DNA of 64,000 nt from Paenibacillus herberti (GTDB lineage Bacteria > Bacillota > Bacilli > Paenibacillales > Paenibacillaceae): contig NZ_NMUQ01000004.1 of assembly GCF_002233675.1 (NCBI RefSeq), positions 180,054 to 244,053 of the forward strand, written 5' to 3'. Positions 52,747 to 60,265 of this stretch are shown in pieces. Below the pieces are notes generated by a model. It was not told the DNA's origin and made no database searches. It worked only from the letters and a program-made list of their open reading frames with translations. Each line of letters begins with the position of its first letter. Position 1 is the first letter of the stretch. The position numbers were made by a program, and so were the translations under genes.

Positions 52747-52947
52747 ATGAGCGACCGCGATAAGGAAGCTACCCCTCTCAGCGACGGACAGGCTGGCACC
52801 CCGCATCGGGATGTTGAGGATGCACAGAACGGGTCCATGGTTCAGGACGAGCAAGATATGAAAAGACTCGGTAATGACATGGAGCGTGTTCAAACCAACG
52901 CTGAGCTAGAAGAAGAGGGCTTGGTGCCGGATCCAATTCAAGAGTAA
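52747..52947 (+). CDS. Small acidic hypothetical protein, 66 aa
   Basis: Not recognised. Very hydrophilic, Asp/Glu/Gln-rich and probably disordered (MSDRDKEATPLSDGQAG..), with a helical stretch around DMKRLGNDMERVQ. AAGGAG precedes the ATG, and a terminator follows. Co-transcribed with the YtxH gene, so a stress role is likely but inferred. Confidence 0.78.
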   Translation: MSDRDKEATPLSDGQAGTPHRDVEDAQNGSMVQDEQDMKRLGNDMERVQTNAELEEEGLVPDPIQE

Positions 52948-52970
52948 TCGGTTTTTTTTAGCCTATGAGT

Positions 52971-53010
52971 GCAGCCCCGCCTTCATCTACGGATGAAGGC
53001 GGGGCTGCTG
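52971..53010 (+). terminator. Terminator-type hairpin
   Basis: CAGCCCCGCCTTCATC and GATGAAGGCGGGGCTG form a 16-bp stem with a 4-5-base loop. There is no following T-run, but a run of eight T residues lies just before it. Confidence 0.65.
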
Positions 53011-53071
53011 CCTGTCCAGTCAGTAATAAATAACATACGTCATGGGTCATATTAACTTCAGGAGCTGATCA

Positions 53072-54304
53072 ATGATGATTGACCATCACACAGGCAAGTT
53101 GTTTTGGCCGCTTACGATGACCCATGTAGAGGAATATCCCGCCCTGCAAGGCCAGGAAAAAGTGCAAGTCGCCATCATCGGCGGCGGCATGTCCGGCATT
53201 AGCTGCGGACTCGTGCTTGCCCGCAGCGGCATCTCCGCTTGCGTCATCGAGCGCGAGAAAGTGGCGGGAGCAAGCACTTCGGCCAATACGGGCCTGCTCC
53301 AATTTTCCAATGACGTCATGCTGTCAGAGCTGGTCGAGCAGATCGGCAAAAAGGACGCTGTCCACTTTTACCGGGACTGTGTCCATGCTGTAGAGCAGCT
53401 CGCTCTTGTAGCCGGCACTCTTCCTGGCGAAACGGGCTTCCGTCGACAGCGCAGCTTGTACTACGCCAGCTCTGAGCAGGATTTGCCAAGGCTGCGTCAG
53501 GAATACAAGTTGCTTCATGAGAATGGCTTTGCCGTCGATTACTGGGAGCCGGACGACATTGCCTCCCGCTTCCCGTTCCGCAAGCCCGGCGCGATCGTTA
53601 CGAGCGGCGATGCTGAAGTGAATCCTTATCAATTTGTTCAGGCCATGTCCCGCGCCGCAGTTGCAGACGGACTTCTTATCCGCGAGCATACGGATATTGT
53701 GCGTCATTCATCCGGGGAAGGCGGCAAACATCGGCTTGAGGCAGCCGACGGCTCCGTCGTGGAGGCAGATCATGTCATTTATGCCATCGGCTACGAGCCG
53801 GAGGAGTTACGCGGCAAGCTGGTCAAGGCGGCGATTAATCGATCTTTTGCTGGAGTGACCGGAATTCAGCAGTCGCTTGCTCCTTGGCATCAGGGGATGA
53901 TGATCTGGGAGACGGCCCGCCCCTATTTGTACATGCGCACAACAGTTGATGGACGAGTCGTCATTGGCGGACTTGATGAGGAAAATCCCCATCCTGTGCA
54001 AGGCGAGGCGGCGCGCCAAAAGCGCATCGACAAGCTTTCGAAGCAGCTTGCCGAACTTTTCCCTATGCTCGACAGCAAATTGGACTACGAATGGAGCGCA
54101 GTATTCGGCGAATCACGGGACAATCTGCCTTTTATCGGCCGCGATCCATCCCTTCACAACGTCTACTACTGCCTCGGCTATGGAGGTAATGGAACCGTCT
54201 ACAGCATGATGGCCGCTCATATGTTACGCGATCTCATTCAGGGAGAGAGCCATCCGCTGGAGAAAATAGTCGGTCTGACGCGTCCTTCGCTGACAGAGGT
54301 TTAG
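53072..54304 (+). CDS. FAD-dependent oxidoreductase (DAO family)
   Basis: 410-aa D-amino-acid-oxidase-type flavoenzyme. The FAD-binding GGGMSG is near residues 37-42, ending in a Glu (VIEREKVAGASTS) that binds the ribose. The second glycine motif comes late as LGYGGNGTVYSM. The family oxidises amines or glycine-like substrates; the specific one cannot be told. AGGAG is 8 bases before the ATG. It is followed by the degenerate repeat at 54310 and a shared terminator. Confidence 0.88.
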   Translation: MMIDHHTGKLFWPLTMTHVEEYPALQGQEKVQVAIIGGGMSGISCGLVLARSGISACVIEREKVAGASTSANTGLLQFSNDVMLSELVEQIGKKDAVHFYRDCVHAVEQLALVAGTLPGETGFRRQRSLYYASSEQDLPRLRQEYKLLHENGFAVDYWEPDDIASRFPFRKPGAIVTSGDAEVNPYQFVQAMSRAAVADGLLIREHTDIVRHSSGEGGKHRLEAADGSVVEADHVIYAIGYEPEELRGKLVKAAINRSFAGVTGIQQSLAPWHQGMMIWETARPYLYMRTTVDGRVVIGGLDEENPHPVQGEAARQKRIDKLSKQLAELFPMLDSKLDYEWSAVFGESRDNLPFIGRDPSLHNVYYCLGYGGNGTVYSMMAAHMLRDLIQGESHPLEKIVGLTRPSLTEV

Positions 54305-54309
54305 AAATG

Positions 54310-54381
54310 TAACCGCGGAACTCGCTGCGCGAACCAAACCTTCTTCCGTAAGGGGAGAATCCACGCTCCCTACTCCACGTA
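54310..54381. repeat. Shortened copy of the 40595 repeat element
   Basis: Bases 54310-54348 match 40595-40634 with four differences (common core GGAACTCGCTGCGCGAACC). The remainder keeps GGGGAGAATCC and CTCCACG but lacks about 75 bp of the longer copy. It begins 5 bp after the oxidoreductase stop. Confidence 0.75.
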
Positions 54382-54425
54382 AAAAAGCGGAATCATCACC
54401 CTTGGGGGCGCGATTCCGCTTCTTT
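54381..54425. terminator. Bidirectional terminator
   Basis: GCGGAATC pairs with GATTCCGC, with an A-run on the left and TTCTTT on the right. It serves the convergent oxidoreductase and general stress genes. Confidence 0.8.
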
Positions 54426-54441
54426 AGTTGAAGCAATTGTT

Positions 54442-54984
54442 TTATAAAATAGTCGTTGCACCGTTGGAGCGAAGAATCGTCTCGGCACCGCTAAGCGCAT
54501 CGTCGGTCGGACCGTCTGCAACAAAATCGGCGTCGGAACCGTCCTCACGCTCTGCAACTACAACGATGTTACCTTCCGAGATGGCATCGCGGCAGCGCTC
54601 GGCATCATTTTTATTCAAGCCGAAATCCTTAAAAATATCCTCAAACGTCGTATCACCGCCGCCCAAAACACCGCCTACCACTACCGGATAAGCTCCGCCC
54701 AAATAGGGAGCTACACCAGTACCGGACACCGTACCTCCGCCCATCGGGGCAGCTCCTACAATTAAACCGTCTCCCGGAATGTAGGCTCCGTCTCCGCTTC
54801 GGGCGTCCCGAATTTCCTGCAGCTCATCTGCGTGCACATCCGTATCCGCTTCAATGAAACGCACGGAATCTCGGTCGCGTCCTACCACTTTGATCTCATC
54901 GGGCGCAAATCCGCCCTCCCGCAACGCCTGAACGGCATTCACCGCATCCTTCTGGTTGTCGAATATCGCAATTGTTTTGCTCAT
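54442..54984 (-). CDS. YflT-like general stress protein
   Basis: 180-aa protein. The N-terminal domain (MSKTIAIFDNQKDAVNAVQALREG, up to about residue 50) is YflT/general stress protein 17M-like. A Gly-rich membrane-compatible stretch (about 75-105) and an acidic C-terminal domain follow. AAGGAGGAG precedes the ATG. Family members are SigB-controlled in B. subtilis, but I found no clear SigB promoter here. It is in a cluster of stress genes next to sigB. Confidence 0.84.
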   Translation of the reverse strand: MSKTIAIFDNQKDAVNAVQALREGGFAPDEIKVVGRDRDSVRFIEADTDVHADELQEIRDARSGDGAYIPGDGLIVGAAPMGGGTVSGTGVAPYLGGAYPVVVGGVLGGGDTTFEDIFKDFGLNKNDAERCRDAISEGNIVVVAEREDGSDADFVADGPTDDALSGAETILRSNGATTIL

Positions 54985-55088
54985 GGTCGTTCTCCTCCTT
55001 ATTTAAGTGCTTGTTCAAAAAAGTCGCCATTGGGCACCGAGAAGGTTGTTTCTACCTCACTATGCCCAGCCCATCAGCCCGGCATCCA

Positions 55089-55244
55089 TTAGAACATGGG
55101 GATGATGTATTTAATTAAGAAGTACAGTACACCGAAGAAAATAATGATGTATGCCGCGTATTTAATGAATGTTGATGCTACCAGGCTGGAATCCGATCTA
55201 TGCTCCACATGCCTTTCCTCCACTTGCACATTCCGATTTTCCAT
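55089..55244 (-). CDS. Small single-pass membrane protein, 51 aa
   Basis: Reads MENRNVQVEERHVEHRSDSS followed by LVASTFIKYAAYIIIFFGVL and a short basic-hydrophobic end (KYIIPMF). So it has a 20-residue charged, soluble N-terminus and one membrane helix. AGAGGAGG precedes the ATG. A strong SigB-type promoter (55284-55308) points at it, divergent from rsbV. Function unknown; probably a general-stress envelope protein. Confidence 0.87.
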   Translation of the reverse strand: MENRNVQVEERHVEHRSDSSLVASTFIKYAAYIIIFFGVLYFLIKYIIPMF

Positions 55245-55283
55245 GATCTTGACCTCCTCTGGATTTCATTGCTTAATGCTGTA

Positions 55284-55308
55284 TTACCCTTGCTTTTATA
55301 GAAAAAAC
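55284..55308 (-). promoter_or_regulatory. SigB-type promoter for the 51-aa membrane protein
   Basis: On the minus strand GTTTTT, 13 bp, GGGTAA, close to the SigB consensus GTTTAA-N12-15-GGGTAT. It is about 40 bp from the start codon. Confidence 0.75.
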
Positions 55309-55355
55309 CGATTTCTGGAATTAAAAAAAAATTCTATATTTACGTTGTTTCAGAC

Positions 55356-55380
55356 GTTTCAAGAGTTCTCTGGTGGGTTA
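55356..55380 (+). promoter_or_regulatory. SigB-type promoter for rsbV-rsbW-sigB
   Basis: GTTTCA, 13 bp, GGGTTA. It fits SigB autoregulation of its own operon and is about 60 bp before the rsbV start. Confidence 0.78.
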
Positions 55381-55441
55381 TTATCTACTTATGAACTTAT
55401 ATCAACTAAGCTGCTAAGACACTTAATCAGGAGAGGGATCT

Positions 55442-55762
55442 ATGAACCAGAATGAAAAGTTTCAACTACGCACCGAGACTCAGGAAGGCCGCTGTATCGT
55501 CTACCTGAGCGGAGAGCTTGATCTTGATTCCGCTTCCCAGCTACGCGCCGCAATGGCTCCACTCATGGAACTGACGGATCGAGAATTGATCCTTAACCTG
55601 AGAGATCTCAAATATATCGACAGCACCGGTATCGGCATTTTTGTCTCTGTTCTCAAAGCCCGTCACGCCAAGAACGCTCCGTTCGAAGTCGAGGCGATAC
55701 CACCTGGCATTCGCAAGTTGTTCGACATGACCGGCATCACCACATTCCTTACCAAATCCTGA
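55442..55762 (+). CDS. rsbV: Anti-anti-sigma factor RsbV
   Basis: 106-aa STAS-domain protein. The phosphorylatable serine is Ser61 in IDSTGIG. In the unphosphorylated state it binds RsbW and frees SigB. GGAGAGG precedes the ATG. It is first in the rsbV-rsbW-sigB operon, 34 bp before rsbW. The PP2C protein encoded at 58694-59851 is its likely phosphatase. Confidence 0.94.
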   Translation: MNQNEKFQLRTETQEGRCIVYLSGELDLDSASQLRAAMAPLMELTDRELILNLRDLKYIDSTGIGIFVSVLKARHAKNAPFEVEAIPPGIRKLFDMTGITTFLTKS

Positions 55763-55796
55763 AGCCTCCAGCGCCTAGAAAGGACCGAACTGAATC

Positions 55797-56255
55797 ATGA
55801 CAGCTGATGAAAAAATTACACTCAAACTGCCGGCAAAATCCGATTATCTGGATTTGATCCGACTTACTCTGTACGGTATAGCCACGAAAATAGGGTTTAC
55901 GTACGAGGAGATTGAAGATATGAAGGTTGCCGTATCGGAAGCCTGCAACAATGCCGTTCTTTACGCATACGCCGGACGTCTTGACACCGAGCCTCACGGC
56001 GAAATGGAAGTAAGCTTCGTTCGCACGGTGGATTCCCTATCCATCGTCGTCAAAGATGAAGGCCATAGCTTCGATGCCGCATCCGTCGCTCAAAAAGCCG
56101 AGCCTTTACATGGCAAGTCCATTCAAGACATTCAGGCAGGAGGCCTTGGCCTTTACCTGATGCAAGCTCTTATGGATGAAGTCGAAGTTCGAAGTGAAAA
56201 AGGGACGGAGGTAGTTCTTACCAAACGCCTGGAAAAAAGTGGGGAGATGGCATGA
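55797..56255 (+). CDS. rsbW: Anti-sigma factor and serine kinase RsbW
   Basis: 152-aa GHKL-type kinase. N-box EACNNAVLYAY (48-58), G1-box VKDEGHSFD (85-93) and G2-box GGLGLYLM (115-122) are intact. It binds and inactivates SigB, and phosphorylates RsbV with ATP. It overlaps sigB by 4 bp (ATGA), ensuring balanced synthesis. AGAAAGGA precedes the ATG. Confidence 0.95.
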   Translation: MTADEKITLKLPAKSDYLDLIRLTLYGIATKIGFTYEEIEDMKVAVSEACNNAVLYAYAGRLDTEPHGEMEVSFVRTVDSLSIVVKDEGHSFDAASVAQKAEPLHGKSIQDIQAGGLGLYLMQALMDEVEVRSEKGTEVVLTKRLEKSGEMA

Positions 56256-57034
56256 CCATGCAGCCGGCCAGCCAATCCTCCCAAGCGGGGACAGCTCTCA
56301 TTCTGGAATACCAGAACAATCCCAATAACGAAATAGCCACGCTGCTCATTACCCATTATGAGCCGATGGTTAAGATGGCTTCCGGCAAAATTGCCCGAAA
56401 CCGTCCAGACTTGTATGAGGATCTGTATCAGGTAGGCCAGATGGCGCTTCTTCGCCTCTTTGCCCAGTTCGATGCTTCGCTCGGTGTGCAGTTCGAACCT
56501 TATGCCATGAAGAGCATTATCGGCCATATGAAAAACTACCTGCGGGACAAATCCTGGTATATCCAGGTACCGCGCCGCATCAAGGAGAAGGGCATAGCCG
56601 TTCAGCAAGCTATCGATGAGCTGACGGTACGCCTTGAGCGATCTCCGCGTGTAGAAGAAATTGCCGAACGGATGGAGCTTTCAGTGGAAGAAACACTGGA
56701 AATTCTCGGCGGACGGGACTTATACCATTACATTTCGCTTGATACACCTATTTCCGAGGATGAGAGTACAACAACGCTCGGCGAGCTGATTGGCTCCCAA
56801 GGGGATGACTTCGATTCCGTAGACAAAAAGATGGACCTGCAGTCCGCGCTGGAACAACTTAAGCCGGAAGAACAACAGGTACTGCAGCTTGCTTTCGAGG
56901 AAGGCATTCCGCAGCGGCTCATCGCCGACCGACTTGGCGTCTCCCAGATGAGCATATCGCGTATCCAACGACGTGCGATTGATAAGCTTAAGCGACTTCT
57001 GTCTGAGGATGGACAGCCCTACGATGAGAGTTGA
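56252..57034 (+). CDS. sigB: General stress sigma factor SigB
   Basis: 260-aa sigma-70 family factor of the SigB/SigF/SigG group. Region 2 (RPDLYEDLYQVGQMALLRLF, FEPYAMKSIIGHMKNYLRD), region 3 (RIKEKGIAVQQAID) and the region 4 HTH (LIADRLGVSQMSISRIQRRA) are complete. It directs the stress regulon. The start shares ATGA with rsbW, with GGGGAG just upstream. A terminator follows, so rsbX is absent from this operon. Confidence 0.95.
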   Translation: MTMQPASQSSQAGTALILEYQNNPNNEIATLLITHYEPMVKMASGKIARNRPDLYEDLYQVGQMALLRLFAQFDASLGVQFEPYAMKSIIGHMKNYLRDKSWYIQVPRRIKEKGIAVQQAIDELTVRLERSPRVEEIAERMELSVEETLEILGGRDLYHYISLDTPISEDESTTTLGELIGSQGDDFDSVDKKMDLQSALEQLKPEEQQVLQLAFEEGIPQRLIADRLGVSQMSISRIQRRAIDKLKRLLSEDGQPYDES

Positions 57035-57070
57035 GTCACTTCTTGTTGACAGAATCTCCAGCACGCACTT

Positions 57071-57108
57071 AAGGCCGTATCCGGCTTCGACGGATGCGGC
57101 CTTTATTT
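57071..57108 (+). terminator. Terminator of the sigB operon
   Basis: AAGGCCGTATCCG pairs with CGGATGCGGCCTT (one G-T pair), followed by TATTT. Confidence 0.82.
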
Positions 57109-57189
57109 ATGGCCGCTTTACGAGACTTCACGAGTGAGATTAAGCCCTGTTTAGGCTCGACTGAACGCCGTCCGTACCTGCTCCCATTA

Positions 57190-57216
57190 GTTGTAAGAGG
57201 CGGCTCTTCGGGGTAT
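57190..57216 (+). promoter_or_regulatory. Possible SigB-type promoter of the CorA-like gene
   Basis: GTTGTA, 15 bp, GGGTAT. The -10 is perfect for SigB; the -35 and long spacing are weaker. Confidence 0.45.
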
Positions 57217-57261
57217 GATGTTGAAGATTGATTAACCTTGAACGGAAGGAGGCGCGACACT

Positions 57262-58623
57262 ATGATTCATCGCAAGCTGCGATACGAGACCGGCTGGGCA
57301 TGGCATATTATCCAGGAAGAACGAAGTCTGTCCCTCTCCGCAGCAGCCAATGTCGCGCCTCCCACTCCCCTTTCGCGCTCGCACCGTAAGAGCCGCCCTG
57401 CCGCAACTGAAAAGGGTCCAACAACCGTGGCGCAGAAGGAGTACGCTGAAACGGCAGAGCCTCACATGCTTGAGGACCGCCAGCTGGCTCTTGAGCTGCC
57501 CTTCTGCGGTCCCTGGATTCGCGAGACGACTGGCAGACGCCACAACCAGGTCAGCTACGCTCTCGACGAGACTGGAAAACCGTTACTGTCCGGCACCGTA
57601 ATGATTCAACCGACCGAACAGAGTAGCAGCCTGCAGCCGATGCATTTCTGGCTTTGTGGCAATCGCCTGGTCACCTGGCATGAAGACCCGCGGCTTCCTT
57701 TGCGGTTACAAGCCAGCACCTGGTCCTCCTCAATGGAGAGTTGCGTCTCCGCACAAGAAGCTTTTCTCGTTCTGCTTGGGGCTATGCTGGAAGTATTCCA
57801 TAGCGGCCTCGACGATTACGAGCGCAAGCTCACGAAGGTTGAAGAGTCCGTGCGCAGACGCAACCGAACCGCTCTTTTGCCGGTCATATTTGAGCTGAGA
57901 CATGAACTGCTTCACTGGACCCATCAGTTTCTGGCCATCCAGGAAGTGCAGGACTCCGCCAAGGAAGCTTACATGGACGAGCTCATGGAGACAACCGCTT
58001 TCCAGCGGCTTAGCTATAAGCTGGAGAGAATAGATTCTCTGCTCACCCGCTATACCGTCGAGATAGACACGCTGATCGCGATGGACGATGCCATTGCCAG
58101 CTTCCGGGGCAACGACATTATGAAAACACTGACGATCTTCACCGCCTTGTTCGTTCCTCCGACCATTGCCGGATCTCTCTGGGGGGTCAATTTCCGCTAT
58201 TTGCCGGGGGTAGAAAGCCGCTGGGGCTTCGTCATTTTATGTACTGCCATCGTGCTGTTCGCAGCCGTCCTCTATGCGTGGCTGTGGTATAAGGGCTGGA
58301 CCGGCGATCTGCTCACTGATCGGAGCAGTTCCAAGCGCAAAGGTCGAAGGCGCTCCGGCAGAAGTCAAGCAGCGACGAGTGACACTTACGAAGCTTATGG
58401 AGGAACCTTCGATTGGTCCGAAGCCATCCCCGCCCGTTCGAGGGCAACTGGAGACGGATCACTAGAACCGAGCGGGACGGATGGCCGACGGCAACGGGGT
58501 AAAACGCAGAGTAAAGCAGCCCGCAAGGCAGCTAAAAACACTGCCAAGTCCGGCGGCAAAAATAGCCGCAGTAGCAGGCCGTATCCCGGCTTGGATGGTT
58601 CGGACGGTTCGGATGGTATGTAA
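57262..58623 (+). CDS. CorA-like cation transporter with GVN motif
   Basis: 453-aa CorA superfamily protein. A long cytoplasmic N-terminal domain leads to a coiled stalk and two C-terminal helices. The selectivity motif normally GMN is GVN (308-310, in SLWGVNFRYLP), so ion choice may differ from Mg2+. After the second helix (about 322-342) comes a ~100-residue, very basic, low-complexity tail (KRKGRRRSGR.., SKAARKAAKNTAK..) ending in a GSDGSDGM repeat. The first ~90 residues are also atypical. ATG at 57262 has AAGGAGG about 10 bases upstream. Confidence 0.85.
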   Translation: MIHRKLRYETGWAWHIIQEERSLSLSAAANVAPPTPLSRSHRKSRPAATEKGPTTVAQKEYAETAEPHMLEDRQLALELPFCGPWIRETTGRRHNQVSYALDETGKPLLSGTVMIQPTEQSSSLQPMHFWLCGNRLVTWHEDPRLPLRLQASTWSSSMESCVSAQEAFLVLLGAMLEVFHSGLDDYERKLTKVEESVRRRNRTALLPVIFELRHELLHWTHQFLAIQEVQDSAKEAYMDELMETTAFQRLSYKLERIDSLLTRYTVEIDTLIAMDDAIASFRGNDIMKTLTIFTALFVPPTIAGSLWGVNFRYLPGVESRWGFVILCTAIVLFAAVLYAWLWYKGWTGDLLTDRSSSKRKGRRRSGRSQAATSDTYEAYGGTFDWSEAIPARSRATGDGSLEPSGTDGRRQRGKTQSKAARKAAKNTAKSGGKNSRSSRPYPGLDGSDGSDGM

Positions 58624-58668
58624 AAGGCTCCAATCGGCAGATTATCTGCCAATTGGAGCCTTTTTTCA
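58624..58668. terminator. Bidirectional terminator
   Basis: AAGGCTCCAATCGGCAGAT and ATCTGCCAATTGGAGCCTT form a long stem with a TT centre and one mismatch, with T and A runs at its ends. It serves the convergent corA-like and PP2C genes. Confidence 0.88.
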
Positions 58669-58693
58669 CCACGTTGATTAGATACACACTGCA

Positions 58694-59851
58694 TTAACGA
58701 ATGCTGATCTGCACTAGGCAGCAGTCGTCTGGACGAGGCTGACCGGGCTCACCCTGGATCAGCTCCTGAAGAGAACCGCTCTGTCGCACCGCTCCGGCCA
58801 TTCGCTCCATCAGCAGGTCCAGCCTGTTCTCCTCTGGGCCTGTAACAAGCTCAAGCAGTCCGTCCGTGAACAATAACAGCTGGTCGCCTTCTCGAACCTT
58901 GAGCACCTGCTTCGTGAACGGAACGTCCTCGAATAGTCCAACGGCCATACCACCACCTGATAACTGCTCGACAGGTTCATCCGCCCCAGCTCGGACAAGC
59001 AGTCCCGGTGGATGGCCCGCATTGACATACTCCACCGTGCCGCGGCCCAGGTCTACAACTAAATATAAAGCCGTGAAGTAATACTGGATCAGTTGATCCG
59101 CGAACTCCAGCTGCAGCGCACGGCGGTTAAGCTCTTCCATGACGCGGACCGGCTCGACCTTGGTCACCATTGCATCACGAAGCACAGAGGCAATGAACAT
59201 ACAGACCAAAGAGGAAGAAATACCGTGCCCCATCGCATCAATGACGGCTATACCGTACCGATTGTCATCAATACGATTCCAGGCGTACAGATCTCCGGAC
59301 AGCTCCTCCGAGGGCTGGTAGATGGCATCGATAACGATGCCCTTCTCATCCAGTTTAGATGGGAGGGCAGCAGACTGAACCTCCTTGGCCAGCTGCAGCT
59401 CCTCCCGGATGCGGCGATCCCTCTCTTTATGCCAATCCTTCTCCTGCTTGAGCCGCAGCGCCACGCGAATGCGCGCAAGCAGCTCGATCCGATTGATCGG
59501 CTTAGTTACATAATCGATTGCGCCGGCATCCAGCGCCTCGGCGAGCTTTTTGGAATCACCGATCGCCGTTACCATAATGACAGGAATGTCGCGCAAGCGC
59601 TCCGAAGCCTGTATCGCTTGGCACGCAGCAATTCCGTCTATCCGAGGCATCATCATGTCCAACAGAATAAGATCAACATCTGGCGTATGTCCGCTTCCCT
59701 CTGGCTCTGTGCCATCCTCTTCGAGTCCCATCATGGAGAAAAGCTCCATGCCGGAAGAAGCGGCGCGAACATCCCAATATCCTGCACGTTTGAGCATTTC
59801 CTGAACGACTGTAATGTTCATCGCGTTATCATCGACTACCACAATGCGCAT
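58694..59851 (-). CDS. Response regulator with PP2C phosphatase domain (RsbY/RsbU-like)
   Basis: 385-aa protein: receiver domain (about 1-130; acidic pair VVDD at 5-8, phospho-Asp in LLDMMMPRIDG, Lys in YVTKPI), a coiled-coil linker, then a SpoIIE-type PP2C phosphatase (about 165-383; ELSGDLYAW, IDAMGHGISSSLVC, VEYVNAGHPPGLLV, LLLFTDGLLE, DDCCLV). In this layout, as in B. cereus RsbY, a histidine kinase would switch on dephosphorylation of RsbV. It lies 1.6 kb from sigB, convergent with the CorA-like gene. No kinase gene is in the window. Confidence 0.9.
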   Translation of the reverse strand: MRIVVVDDNAMNITVVQEMLKRAGYWDVRAASSGMELFSMMGLEEDGTEPEGSGHTPDVDLILLDMMMPRIDGIAACQAIQASERLRDIPVIMVTAIGDSKKLAEALDAGAIDYVTKPINRIELLARIRVALRLKQEKDWHKERDRRIREELQLAKEVQSAALPSKLDEKGIVIDAIYQPSEELSGDLYAWNRIDDNRYGIAVIDAMGHGISSSLVCMFIASVLRDAMVTKVEPVRVMEELNRRALQLEFADQLIQYYFTALYLVVDLGRGTVEYVNAGHPPGLLVRAGADEPVEQLSGGGMAVGLFEDVPFTKQVLKVREGDQLLLFTDGLLELVTGPEENRLDLLMERMAGAVRQSGSLQELIQGEPGQPRPDDCCLVQISIR

Positions 59852-60265
59852 GTTGATTCATTCTCCCCAAATCATAGCAAGTGCAGATGAACTGCCTGAT
59901 AAAAGCTAAGTAGTAACCTAAGCCATTCCCGTGACAACAGCGTTATTCCAATTGTTTCTTGAGATTTATCGTAGCGGAACTAACCGGCAAAGTCCAGTAA
60001 GACCGCAAGCATGGCCAGATTAACAGCAACAACTGCAAAGTGTCAATTGTACATTAACCAAAGCGGAGAAGGATTAAACGGGCTGCTTAAATATCTGCAT
60101 CCGGCCTCCCCAGGATTGCCGATATTTTAACAAAAAAAACAGAACATTTGACCAAAAAATGAAATCGATTTCATTATAATTATAGTTGATATTGCTTCAC
60201 GAGGGGGGACGGAACGCAGTTTTACTATTTTGTATAAAAACTACTTTAAAATGAGGTGGAATGTA
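59852..60265 (+). other. Regulatory region upstream of the glycoside hydrolase
   Basis: AT-rich 414 bp with no gene. It holds the promoter region of the hydrolase gene, with an 18-bp operator-like palindrome at 60158-60175, and the divergent promoter of the PP2C gene. Confidence 0.6.
60158..60175. promoter_or_regulatory. 18-bp perfect palindromic operator candidate
   Basis: AATGAAATCGATTTCATT is its own complement. It sits between a TTGACC (60148-60153) and a TATAAT (60175-60180), i.e. inside the putative promoter, where a dimeric repressor such as a LacI-type protein would block transcription. The 21-bp separation of those boxes is too long for a standard promoter, so the exact -35 is uncertain. 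Confidence 0.6.

Noticed and set aside
54985-55088. SigB promoter before the YflT-like gene
   Set aside because: No GTTT..GGGTA pair with correct spacing on the minus strand, despite the gene's family being stress-induced in B. subtilis.
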